A DNA stretch of 47,715 nucleotides from JBBDXA01 sp040902585 (GTDB lineage Bacteria > Planctomycetota > Phycisphaerae > Phycisphaerales > Phycisphaeraceae), in the NCBI GenBank assembly GCA_040902585.1, contig JBBDXA010000038.1:1-47715 (forward strand), given 5' to 3'. The position numbers and the translations under genes were made by a program. The notes under the pieces are model-generated. The model was not told where the DNA came from. It did no database searches and saw only the letters and a list, made by a program, of their open reading frames with translations. Positions 40,220 through 47,644 of this stretch are shown here, in pieces; the stretch's first letter is position 1; each line of letters begins with the position of its first letter.

Positions 40220-40539
40220 TGAGTAACGGCGCGGAACTCTTGCGGCTGCTGGAGCCGGCGGTTCGGCCGGTTGATTCTTCATCGAGCAAGCGATGCGAGA
40301 AGCCGCCGATCGAAAGCCGCGATTTTGAATCGCTGCTCGCCGAAGCGCAGCAGACGGAAACGAAACCAGTGGCGGAGCCGACGAGCGAAGCGAAACCGAT
40401 GGCTGCGATCGAACAGCGCCTGCTCAGCCAGCTATCAAGTGTGGATCAGATCGCCAACCCTGACCTTTTGGCCCTTCTGACGCGGCCTGGTGCGACAGGC
40501 AAACAATCAACCCGGACGGACTCGGGAAGCTTCAAGTAA
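40216..40539 (+). CDS. Small unknown protein between flgD and flgE
   Basis: A 107-residue protein that I do not recognise. It overlaps flgD by 4 bp and precedes flgE, the position where other bacteria carry a small conserved flagellar operon protein, but I cannot see that family's motifs here. Visible features are an N-terminal helix (NGAELLRLLEPAVRPV), the segment ESRDFESLLAEAQQTETKP, a polar middle and a C-terminal LLSQLSSVDQIANPDLLALL. The FESLL motif resembles short N-terminal sequences in FliK-type and hook-related proteins. Coding is supported by the overlapping start and the position in an otherwise packed operon. Confidence 0.7.
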   Translation: MMSNGAELLRLLEPAVRPVDSSSSKRCEKPPIESRDFESLLAEAQQTETKPVAEPTSEAKPMAAIEQRLLSQLSSVDQIANPDLLALLTRPGATGKQSTRTDSGSFK

Positions 40540-40598
40540 TACGCCGCCGGCCGAGTGGGACACAAGGCCGACGCGCTGAACATCGAAGGAAGTGACGC

Positions 40599-42305
40599 AT
40601 GGGACTGACCACGGCGATGTACACGGGCCTGAGCGGACTGGTGGCCAACTCCCAGGCCATCCAGGTCACGGGCGACAACATCGCGAATGTGAACACGGTC
40701 GGCTACAAGAGCAGCCGCGCCGATTTTCAATCGCAGATCACCCAGGTCCTCCGCCAGTCCACCGGCCCTTCCGGTGAACTGGGCGGCACCAATCCTTCGC
40801 TCGTGGGCTTCGGCGTGGCGTTCGGATCGATCGCGAAAAACTTCAGCGGCGGCTCCGTGCAGACCACCGGCGTCAACACCGAAATGGCCATCGAAGGCGA
40901 GGGCTTCTTCATCCTCGACTTCGCCGGCTCGCAGCGGTTCAGCCGGGCGGGCAACTTTCTACTCGACCGCAACAACAACCTGGTCAATCCCAACGGCGGG
41001 CTTGTCCAGGGCTTTGGCGTTGACAACGATTTCAACGTCGTCCAAGGCACCCTGCAATCGCTGAACGTGCCCATCGGCACCTCCACGCTCGCCGAGGCGA
41101 CGGAGAATGTCCGCTTCGCCGGCAACCTCAACGCCGGCGGCAACATCACCACGCAGGGCTCGATCACCACCAGCAGCACCATCTTCTCGGATGTGGGCCT
41201 GACCACGCAGGCCGTCGCGGGTGATGCGCTCACTTCGCTCTTCAATGCCAACGGACAGATGTTCAATCTGGGCGACATCATCACCGTTCAGGATGCGACC
41301 AAGGGCTCAGCGAAGCTGCCTCCGCACACGTTTGAAGTCGGTGCTGCCGTCACAGGCACCGCGGATATCGCCGGCACGACGCTCCAGGACTTCATGACGT
41401 TTCTTGAAGATGTGCTGGGTATCGACACGACTGTTTCGGGCGGCATTGCCCTCAGCGCAGGACAGATCACCATCACCGGCAACGGCGGCACGGTCAATGA
41501 TCTGGAAGTCGCCGCGGGCAACATCATCCGCAACGCGGGCAGCGCCACGCCCGGCCTGCCGTTCAACCTTACTAAAGCACAGAGTGCCGATGGCGAATCA
41601 GTGCGCACGACTTTCTTCGGGTTCGACAGTCTGGGTAACGAACTGCAGGTTGACGTCAGCGTGGTGTTGGAACAGAAGACCAACGCGGGCACGACGTGGC
41701 GCTTCTACGCCCAGAGCGAAGCGGATTCGGATCTGAGCCGGGTGCTGGGCAACGGCACGATGTCCTTCGACACCAGCGGCCGCATCATCACGGTCAACAA
41801 CGCTGACATCACGATCGATCGCAACAGCACCGGTGCCCTCACGCCCCAGCAGATGCACCTGGCGTTCGACTCGGCGCTGGGTTCGATCACCGCGCTGGCG
41901 GATTCTCAGAGCACGCTCAACGCGGTCAGCCAGGACGGCTCGCCCATCGGCGTGCTGGAAAACTTCAATATCGGCGAAGACGGCACCATCAGCGGCATTT
42001 ATTCCAACGGCCTGATCCGCACCCAGGGCCGCATCGCGCTGGCGCGATTCGCCAATCCCGCGGGTCTCAGCGCCGCCGGTGCCAACCTGTTCACCATCAG
42101 CGCCAACAGCGGCACGCCGCAGGTCATGTCGCCACAGGTCGGCGGCGCAGGCCGCATCCTCGGCGGGGCGCTGGAGCTGAGCAACGTCGAACTCTCACAG
42201 GAGTTCATCAACCTCATCACCGCCAGCACCGGCTTCACCGCCAGCTCGCGCGTGCTGACCACGAGCGAGGAAATGATTCAAGAGCTCCTGAACACGATTC
42301 GGTGA
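40599..42305 (+). CDS. flgE: Flagellar hook protein FlgE
   Basis: A 568-residue hook protein. The N-terminal D0 region MGLTTAMYTGLSGLVANSQAIQVTGDNIANVNTVGYKSSRADFQ and the C-terminal LSQEFINLITASTGFTASSRVLTTSEEMIQELLNTIR are the classic coiled-coil ends. The core includes GEGFFILDFAGSQRFSRAGNFLLDRNNNLVNPNGGLVQGF and the FlgE D2-type region. It is longer than enteric FlgE (about 400 residues), with the additional length in the surface-exposed middle. AGGAAGTGA precedes the ATG. A TAGCCAC heptamer array follows the stop codon. Confidence 0.95.
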   Translation: MGLTTAMYTGLSGLVANSQAIQVTGDNIANVNTVGYKSSRADFQSQITQVLRQSTGPSGELGGTNPSLVGFGVAFGSIAKNFSGGSVQTTGVNTEMAIEGEGFFILDFAGSQRFSRAGNFLLDRNNNLVNPNGGLVQGFGVDNDFNVVQGTLQSLNVPIGTSTLAEATENVRFAGNLNAGGNITTQGSITTSSTIFSDVGLTTQAVAGDALTSLFNANGQMFNLGDIITVQDATKGSAKLPPHTFEVGAAVTGTADIAGTTLQDFMTFLEDVLGIDTTVSGGIALSAGQITITGNGGTVNDLEVAAGNIIRNAGSATPGLPFNLTKAQSADGESVRTTFFGFDSLGNELQVDVSVVLEQKTNAGTTWRFYAQSEADSDLSRVLGNGTMSFDTSGRIITVNNADITIDRNSTGALTPQQMHLAFDSALGSITALADSQSTLNAVSQDGSPIGVLENFNIGEDGTISGIYSNGLIRTQGRIALARFANPAGLSAAGANLFTISANSGTPQVMSPQVGGAGRILGGALELSNVELSQEFINLITASTGFTASSRVLTTSEEMIQELLNTIR

Positions 42306-42307
42306 GA

Positions 42308-42341
42308 GCAGCCACTAGCCGCTAGCCATTAGCCACTAGCC
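42308..42341. repeat. Heptanucleotide array, TAGCCAC type, between flgE and flbD
   Basis: CACTAGC, CGCTAGC, CATTAGC and CACTAGC follow each other and end about 7 bp before the flbD ATG (42349). The sequence is related to the first array upstream of flgD. No purine-rich Shine-Dalgarno is seen before flbD. Confidence 0.83.
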
Positions 42342-42348
42342 CAAACCC

Positions 42349-42546
42349 ATGATCACTGTGACACGACTCAATGGACAGAAGTTCGTGATCAACGCCGAGT
42401 TGATCAGGACGGTCGAATCCAATCCGGATACGACGGTTCGCCTGATCAATGGCGATCAGTTCATCGTGAAGGAATCGATGGAAGACGTGGTCAAGCTGGC
42501 GATTCAGTACGGGCAGTCGCTGCGGAAGCTGCTGCCTCCGACGTAG
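42349..42546 (+). CDS. flbD: Flagellar FlbD/SwrD-like protein
   Basis: A 65-residue protein with the compact FlbD/SwrD pattern: MITVTRLNGQKFVINAELIRTVESNPDTTVRLINGDQFIVKESMEDVVKLAIQYGQSLRK. In Bacillus the homologue (SwrD) raises flagellar motor torque; it is commonly encoded between flgE and motA or fliL, as here. This is the small FlbD, unrelated to the Caulobacter regulator of the same name. Length and position match the family very well. Confidence 0.92.
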   Translation: MITVTRLNGQKFVINAELIRTVESNPDTTVRLINGDQFIVKESMEDVVKLAIQYGQSLRKLLPPT

Positions 42547-42614
42547 GCGCTTGCCTCTTGGCACTGATGCACGAACGAATCGGAATGGCCGTCAGTTATG
42601 GGACGCCGGCTTCA

Positions 42615-42630
42615 TGGACCGCAACTTGCC
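42615..42630 (+). promoter_or_regulatory. Sigma-54 (-24/-12) promoter candidate for motA operon
   Basis: TGGACCGCAACTTGCC has TGG at -24 and TTGC at -12 with exact GG-N10-GC spacing. Initiation is expected near 42641, about 60 bp before motA. It lies in a 153-bp gap, one of the larger ones in the cluster. The -24 element is less perfect than at fliJ. Confidence 0.5.
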
Positions 42631-42699
42631 AGACCGATAAGGAACGGCAACGGTTCAGATCGAATTCGAGAATCGGTCGAAACGACCGCGAGGAATGAT

Positions 42700-43476
42700 A
42701 TGGACATCGGCATGCTATTCGGGCTGCTGGGCACATGGGCACTGGTCATGTGGGCGATCGTGCTCGGTGGCAGCCCGGCCGCCTACATCGACGTGCCTTC
42801 GATGATTCTCGTCGTCGGCGGCACATTCACCATCGTCTTCTACTGCTATCCGCCCAACTATGTTCTGCGCCTGCCCAAGGCGATCATCCGTGCAGTGAAG
42901 GGTGCCAAGCAGCCCATCGAGCAACTCATCACCGATCTGGTGCGCTTCGCTGAGATCGCCCGGCGTGACGGCATTCTCAGCCTGGAAAACGCGTTGAAGG
43001 AAATCAAGGATCCGTTCCTGGTCCGCGGCATTCAGATGGCGGTGGACGGCACCGATCCGGAGATGATCGAATCGATTCTGACCGCCGAGCTCGATCACAT
43101 GTCCGAACGACACGACTCGTTCAAGGCCGTCATCGACGCGGTCGGCAAGTACGCACCGGCCATGGGCATGATCGGTACGCTCGTCGGTCTGGTGGTCATG
43201 CTTCAGAACATGGAAGACCCCTCGAAGATCGGCCCCGGTATGGCGGTCGCGCTGCTCACCACGCTCTACGGCGCACTCATCGCCAACGCTGTCACCGGCC
43301 CGCTGGGCGATCGGCTGGCGCGGCGATCCACCGAGGAGGCGCTCTACAAAACCATCGTGATCAAAGGCGTGATGTCCATCCAGAGCGGCGACAACCCGCG
43401 CATCGTGGAGCAGAAGCTCAAGACCTTCCTTCCGCCCGGCGTGTGGAAGGGCGGCCAAGAAGAGAGGGCGGCGTGA
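42700..43476 (+). CDS. motA: Flagellar motor stator protein MotA
   Basis: A 258-residue protein with four membrane segments: MLFGLLGTWALVMWAIVLGG, MILVVGGTFTIVFYCYP, YAPAMGMIGTLVGLVVMLQNM and GPGMAVALLTTLYGALIANAV. The cytoplasmic loop holds the charged residues that contact FliG (RRDGILSLENALKEIKDPF...RGIQMAVDGTD). With MotB it forms the ion channel that turns the motor. The start is the ATG at 42700 with GAGGAATG just before it; the frame extends upstream across the sigma-54 promoter, which supports the shorter form. The IGTLVGLVVMLQNM segment matches the family well. Confidence 0.95.
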   Translation: MDIGMLFGLLGTWALVMWAIVLGGSPAAYIDVPSMILVVGGTFTIVFYCYPPNYVLRLPKAIIRAVKGAKQPIEQLITDLVRFAEIARRDGILSLENALKEIKDPFLVRGIQMAVDGTDPEMIESILTAELDHMSERHDSFKAVIDAVGKYAPAMGMIGTLVGLVVMLQNMEDPSKIGPGMAVALLTTLYGALIANAVTGPLGDRLARRSTEEALYKTIVIKGVMSIQSGDNPRIVEQKLKTFLPPGVWKGGQEERAA

Positions 43477-43480
43477 GGAA

Positions 43481-43572
43481 GAGCTATGAGCGATGAGCCG
43501 TGAGCTTTAAGCCAGTGTGGATAAGGCTTGCCGCGTTGCTTTCAAGCTCATAACTCAAGGCTCAGAGCTCAA
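43481..43572. repeat. Heptanucleotide repeat element, GAGCNNN type, between motA and motB
   Basis: Left array GAGCTAT, GAGCGAT, GAGCCGT, GAGCTTT (43481-43508); right arm GCTCATA, ACTCAAG, GCTCAGA, GCTCAAA (43546-43573), spaced about 35 bp apart. The arm ends with AAAA at the motB ATG. motA and motB are normally adjacent and often overlap. Confidence 0.85.
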
Positions 43573-43574
43573 AA

Positions 43575-44303
43575 ATGGGTAAATGCAAATGTCCTCCAGC
43601 CGGTGCGCCTGAATGGGTGCTTACCTACGGCGACCTCATGTCGCTGCTGTTGTGCTTCTTTATTCTGCTGGCCGCGCTGAGCGAATTGAAGGATGACAGT
43701 GTCTGGCGCGCCACCGCTAACGAGATTCAAAAAAGCTTCGGCCTGCACGGCGGCGGCGGTCCCATCGCCACCAGCGAAGAAAAAACCATGAGCCTGATGA
43801 TCAAGATCGAAAGGATCTTTCAGCAGCAGAAAAAGAGCCGCAAGGAAGGGCAGGTGGAAGACCCGGCCATCGTGGGGCGCGAGCCGCGCGTGACGCAGAG
43901 CCGCAAGGACATGCGCCGCGGCCTGGGCAGCGTCACCTTCGAGCCCGGCTCGGCGCAGCTCACTCCTGTCGCCAAGGACAGGCTCCGCCCCGTTATCGCC
44001 CTCATCAAGGGCTACACGAATAAGATCGAACTTCAGGGCCACGCTTCGACGAGCGAACTGGGCGCTGAGACGAGTTATTCGGACCTCTGGCAACTCAGCT
44101 TCGCCCGCGCTAAAGCCGTGATGGACCTGATGGTGCTTGAATACGGAATTGAACCGGAACGAATCCGGCTCATTGCAAATGCCGATAAGGAGCCTGTGAA
44201 GAAGCGGGAATACGACACCCGCGCTACTGAACCGAATCGTCGCGTGGCGATTGAGATCAGCGATCAACTGGTCGAAGAAGTCAGCAGACCCACGCCCGAT
44301 TAA
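43575..44303 (+). CDS. motB: Flagellar motor stator protein MotB
   Basis: A 242-residue protein. The N-terminus has the single membrane helix with the ion-binding aspartate, WVLTYGDLMSLLLCFFILLAAL (Asp20). A plug/linker region follows, then the OmpA-like peptidoglycan-binding domain: IELQGHASTSE, SFARAKAVMDLMVLEYGIEPERIRLIANADKEP and NRRVAIEISDQLVEE. It anchors the stator to the cell wall. The start lies directly after a heptamer arm, with no Shine-Dalgarno. The coupling ion (H+ or Na+) cannot be told from sequence. Confidence 0.94.
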   Translation: MGKCKCPPAGAPEWVLTYGDLMSLLLCFFILLAALSELKDDSVWRATANEIQKSFGLHGGGGPIATSEEKTMSLMIKIERIFQQQKKSRKEGQVEDPAIVGREPRVTQSRKDMRRGLGSVTFEPGSAQLTPVAKDRLRPVIALIKGYTNKIELQGHASTSELGAETSYSDLWQLSFARAKAVMDLMVLEYGIEPERIRLIANADKEPVKKREYDTRATEPNRRVAIEISDQLVEEVSRPTPD

Positions 44304-44352
44304 ACCGCGATTGGATGACAGTTCTCCTTGAATTGAAGGTCGGAGCCCAAAG

Positions 44353-44886
44353 ATGGCAGAAGAAAAAACTGAAAACGCGGAGGCAGGCACGGAGCCCGCG
44401 AAGAAGAAGTTTCCGATCAAGACGCTGCTGATCCTGGTGGGCGTGCTTGTGCTGGAGATCGTGACGGTACTCGTGGCCTTTGCCCTGTCAGGCGGCCCCG
44501 CCCCAGTTCAGGCCGATCACAAGGCCGCCCAGCTCGCAAACGACAACAACAAGGAAGTCGAAGAGCTGGTCGTGGAGGATCGATTCGCCAACAGTCGGCG
44601 GGGCGATGTCTACCTCTACGACACGGAGATTTACCTGGTCGTGCAGAAGAAGCATCAGACTTTGGTGCAGGAAAAGCTCAAGTCCGAATCGGCGCAGATT
44701 CACGCGGACATCGCCGGGATTTTCCGCAGGGCTGACCCGACCTTCATGAACGAAGACAGCTTGCAGACGCTCACCCGCCAGATCAAAGGCGTGCTTGACG
44801 ATCGCTTCGGGACCGACTCCGACGGCAAGACCAAAGTACAGCGCATCCTCATCACGCGATGCACGCCCTATCGCATCGACTCCTGA
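44353..44886 (+). CDS. fliL: Flagellar basal body-associated protein FliL
   Basis: A 177-residue protein with one membrane segment (KTLLILVGVLVLEIVTVLVAFAL, about 18-40) and a periplasmic domain. The C-terminal part, ADIAGIFRRADPTFMNEDSLQTLTRQIKGVLDDRFG and VQRILITRCTPYRIDS, fits the FliL family. FliL surrounds the stator and modulates torque. It lies 49 bp after motB and would normally be followed by fliM; here the next gene is fliN, after 134 bp without a coding region. Confidence 0.88.
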   Translation: MAEEKTENAEAGTEPAKKKFPIKTLLILVGVLVLEIVTVLVAFALSGGPAPVQADHKAAQLANDNNKEVEELVVEDRFANSRRGDVYLYDTEIYLVVQKKHQTLVQEKLKSESAQIHADIAGIFRRADPTFMNEDSLQTLTRQIKGVLDDRFGTDSDGKTKVQRILITRCTPYRIDS

Positions 44887-45020
44887 GCCCGATCCCGTCG
44901 CGGATTCGTGCCGGGAGCCTGCCTTTGCACATTTCCCTGGTGCCCGGATCCGTTCCCGCCCGATAACAAATCAAGCGGCGCGTTGCCTTAAGCCGATGAT
45001 AGGAACGAGGGTGTATTCGC

Positions 45021-45476
45021 ATGGCTGATCCTACGTCCAATCCCAAAGGCAGCGCGGGCAAAGCTGTTCCGCCGGTCGATGAAGCGCTCGAGCGGGCTCA
45101 GGCTTCCGTAAAAGAAATGATCGACGACGCACGCAGCGCCGGCGGAGGTATGACCATGCCTGACTTCGAGGGCGGCACGCACGCCGCGACACTCACCGGC
45201 GGTCTGGACATGCTCGGCGATGTGGACTTGCAAGTCACCGTCGAGCTCGGCCGGACCGAGATGGTCGTCGAGGATGTGCTTCGCCTTAACGAAGGCAGCG
45301 TCATCGAATTGGACAAGCTCGCAGGCGATCCGGTGGATGTGTATGTGAATCAACGACTCGTCGCGCGGGGGGAAGTCCTCGTGCTGAATGACAACTTCTG
45401 TATTCGCATCAGTGAAATCGTGGACGATCTTCAGCAGCAGGCTGAAGAGGCGGCAGCGCAATCCGCGGGGAGCTGA
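45021..45476 (+). CDS. fliN: Flagellar motor switch protein FliN
   Basis: A 151-residue protein. The C-terminal SpoA (surface presentation of antigens) domain is typical: GDVDLQVTVELGRTEMVVEDVLRLNEGSVIELDKLAGDPVDVYVNQRLVARGEVLVLNDNFCIRISEIV. An N-terminal extension of about 65 residues, with a helix (DEALERAQASVKEMIDDAR), precedes it. FliN forms the lower C-ring and binds export cargo via FliH. The start at 45021 is preceded by GAACGAGGGTG. fliM is missing between fliL and this gene, and the FliN N-terminus is not a FliM remnant. Confidence 0.93.
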   Translation: MADPTSNPKGSAGKAVPPVDEALERAQASVKEMIDDARSAGGGMTMPDFEGGTHAATLTGGLDMLGDVDLQVTVELGRTEMVVEDVLRLNEGSVIELDKLAGDPVDVYVNQRLVARGEVLVLNDNFCIRISEIVDDLQQQAEEAAAQSAGS

Positions 45477-45561
45477 GCGAAGGATGATTAGCCGGCGCTC
45501 GGGATGAGCGGTCGGCAGCGCTGGAATGGACTCCGGCGTGAACCTTGGGCCAGGAAGGCCG

Positions 45562-46572
45562 ATGTCGCGTTTGCGCTTCAACCCGGGCGCGGGCAGGATG
45601 CTCGTGCTGTGGATCGTCATGGCAGCAGCGCCGATCGGCGCTGCGTGCCTGCTGCTTTGCACATCTTCCGTCTTCGCACAAAGCGATGGATCGATTCCGC
45701 CCGCGCCGGTTCTTCCAACGGGGCCGAATGCGGGCAGCGTGCCTGTCGGGCCGCGCGGGCCTGTTGAATCCATTGATTCACCTGCATCGCCCAAGTCGCC
45801 GAATGATCCTCGCGAAGTTTCCGCTGAGAAGGGCGGCACAGGCGATCGCCGCATGGTCGATCTCGCCAAGCGACTGGCAACGGGCGAAGTGGATGCGGAT
45901 CAGACAGGTGAAGGGGAAGGGCGATCGACCGGCAGGGCGGCGACAGGTTCGGCAACGCGTCCTTCGGCTGAAGCGGAGAACCGCGCGGCTGCATCGAATC
46001 AAATGAAGCTCGCCGATCCGGACGAACAGCGTCCGCTCTCCGCTCGCGTGAAACACAACGACGGCAAACTGCCCGGCTCGCCGCAGACGGATGTCGCCTC
46101 CGGTTCCTGGGTGCTCAACGGCATCACCGCGCTGGGCATCGTGCTCATCCTGATCTTCCTCCTGCGCGGGGCCCTGCGCAAGGCCGGCGTCGGCGGGGCG
46201 ATCGGGCCGCACCCGGCCGTGCAGGTGCTCTCGCGCGTTTCAGTCGCGCCGAGAAATCACGTGCTGCTCATTCGCGTCGGCCAGCGCGTGCTGGTGGTGG
46301 GCGATTCCGCCGCCGGCCTTCGCACGCTGGCGTCGATCGATGAGCCCGAGGAAGTCGCCGAGATCATTACCTCGGCCGCGACCGCGAAAAGCGACAGCAT
46401 CACCGGCGGATTCCGCAAGATGCTCCAGGGCTTCTCCGGCATGTACGGCAGCGGCGGCGAAAAGGAAATCGGCACCGATGAAGATGAATACCAGGTCGAC
46501 CGCGCCCGCGACGGCGTGGCCGGCCTCGTCGGACGCCTGCGCAACGGCGGCGGCGAAGGGGGTGGGGCGTGA
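45562..46572 (+). CDS. fliO: Flagellar biosynthetic protein FliO (long form with signal peptide)
   Basis: A 336-residue protein, longer than the usual 100-200 residues. A signal peptide (LVLWIVMAAAPIGAACLLLCTSSVFAQ) opens it, followed by a 120-residue Pro/Gly/Ala/Glu-rich stretch. A membrane segment (VLNGITALGIVLILIFLLRGAL) precedes the FliO core: HPAVQVLSRVSVAPRNHVLLIRVGQRVLVVGDSAAGLRTLASIDEPEEVAEII. FliO helps assemble the FliP export gate ring. I chose the ATG at 45562 because AGGAAGG lies just upstream; ATG at 45526 would add 12 residues. The stop overlaps the fliP start by 4 bp (GTGA). Confidence 0.88.
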   Translation: MSRLRFNPGAGRMLVLWIVMAAAPIGAACLLLCTSSVFAQSDGSIPPAPVLPTGPNAGSVPVGPRGPVESIDSPASPKSPNDPREVSAEKGGTGDRRMVDLAKRLATGEVDADQTGEGEGRSTGRAATGSATRPSAEAENRAAASNQMKLADPDEQRPLSARVKHNDGKLPGSPQTDVASGSWVLNGITALGIVLILIFLLRGALRKAGVGGAIGPHPAVQVLSRVSVAPRNHVLLIRVGQRVLVVGDSAAGLRTLASIDEPEEVAEIITSAATAKSDSITGGFRKMLQGFSGMYGSGGEKEIGTDEDEYQVDRARDGVAGLVGRLRNGGGEGGGA

Positions 46573-47621
46573 AGGGTGCGTGGCGACTGAAGTCGGGGTC
46601 GCGCCTGACTCCCCTCCCTCTTAGGGAGGGGCTGGGGGAGGGTCAGGTCTCAGGCCTCCCGACGATCTCGCGCGCCCCTGAAGCAAACGTCTGTTCATCC
46701 GTCCGGCAAACGAGTCATGGCAAGTCGTTCGCTCGACCCTCCCCTGGCCCCTCCCTAAGAGGGAGGGGAATCGGAGCGGCGATCCTCATACTTCTCTTTG
46801 CACTCACACCGTCCACCTTCGCGCAGGAAGAAAAAAATTCCGCCTTCCCCGATGTGAATCCGATCAAGCTGCTCGAAAGCGCGACCCAGGCGCTGCCGCG
46901 CATCGCAGGCAGCGGGACAGGCACGGAAGAAACCGCCGAGGGCGAGCCCAAGGGTAATCTCACCTCAGCCCTTTCCATTCTCGTCCTGCTCACGGTGCTG
47001 ACCATCGCTCCGGCCCTGCTGATTCTCTGCACGAGCTTCACGCGCATCGTCGTCGTGCTCGCCCTGCTGCGCCAGGCGATCGGCACGCAGAATCTGCCGC
47101 CCAGTCAGGTGATCGTGGGGCTGGCGATGTTCATGACGTTTCTGGTCATGGCTCCGACGTTTGACCGGATCAACAAGGAAGTGATTCAGCCGTTGTCGAA
47201 CAACGAGATCGACGAGATTCAGGCGTGGACCCGCGCCAAGAAGCCGATCCGCGACTTCATGTTCGCGCAGATCGACTACGCGGGTAACTGGGACGACGTG
47301 TACATGATCCTGAATTACCGGGGCATCGACACGACGCAGCCGGACAAGCTGACCGAAGGCGATGTGGACATGCTCACGCTGATTCCCGCCTTCGTGCTGA
47401 GCGAGCTGAAGGTCGCGTTCCTGATGGGGTTCAGGTTGTATCTGCCGTTCCTGATCATCGACATGGTGATTTCGAGCGTGCTCATCAGCATGGGCATGCT
47501 GATGCTGCCGCCGGTGCTGATCAGCCTGCCGTTCAAGTTGTTGCTGTTTGTGATGGTCGATGGTTGGCGGCTCGTCGCCGGCAACCTGCTGAGCAGCTTC
47601 GCGGTGCCGGGCGCGGGGTAG
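46569..47621 (+). CDS. fliP: Flagellar biosynthetic protein FliP with repeat-derived N-terminus
   Basis: A 350-residue protein. From about residue 125 it is a clear FliP: LSILVLLTVLTIAPALLILCTSFTRIVVVLALLRQAIGTQNLPPSQVIVGLAMFMTFLVMAPTFDRI, then LTLIPAFVLSELKVAFLMGFRLYLPFLIIDMVISSVLISMGMLMLPPVLISLPFKLLLFVMVDGW. A signal peptide (AAILILLFALTPSTFAQ) lies at about residues 69-86. The 55 residues before it are translated from a large palindromic element (46611-46768). The only start in frame is the GTG at 46569, which overlaps the fliO stop. FliP forms the core of the type III export gate. Confidence 0.9.
   Translation: MKGAWRLKSGSRLTPLPLREGLGEGQVSGLPTISRAPEANVCSSVRQTSHGKSFARPSPGPSLRGRGIGAAILILLFALTPSTFAQEEKNSAFPDVNPIKLLESATQALPRIAGSGTGTEETAEGEPKGNLTSALSILVLLTVLTIAPALLILCTSFTRIVVVLALLRQAIGTQNLPPSQVIVGLAMFMTFLVMAPTFDRINKEVIQPLSNNEIDEIQAWTRAKKPIRDFMFAQIDYAGNWDDVYMILNYRGIDTTQPDKLTEGDVDMLTLIPAFVLSELKVAFLMGFRLYLPFLIIDMVISSVLISMGMLMLPPVLISLPFKLLLFVMVDGWRLVAGNLLSSFAVPGAG
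46611..46768. repeat. Palindromic element (family F) within the fliP 5' coding region
   Basis: Arms at 46611-46644 and 46735-46768 are inverted and match at about 32 of 34 positions (CCCCTCCCTCTTAGGGAGGG with following bases, and the complement). Each arm is itself a small hairpin (CCCTCCCT, AGGGAGGG). The 90-bp spacer and both arms stay in frame with fliP. Confidence 0.85.
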
Positions 47622-47644
47622 CGGATGGGTGCCACGGGTCGCGG

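Noticed and set aside
42559..42575. TGGCACTGATGCACGAA upstream of motA as a sigma-54 promoter
   Set aside because: The -24 element is perfect, but there is no GC at the required spacing; the site at 42615 fits better.
44900..45015. Sigma-54 or sigma-28 promoter upstream of fliN
   Set aside because: The GG/GC pair near 44915-44930 has 11 bp spacing instead of 10, and the CCCGATAAC sequence lacks a matching -35 element.
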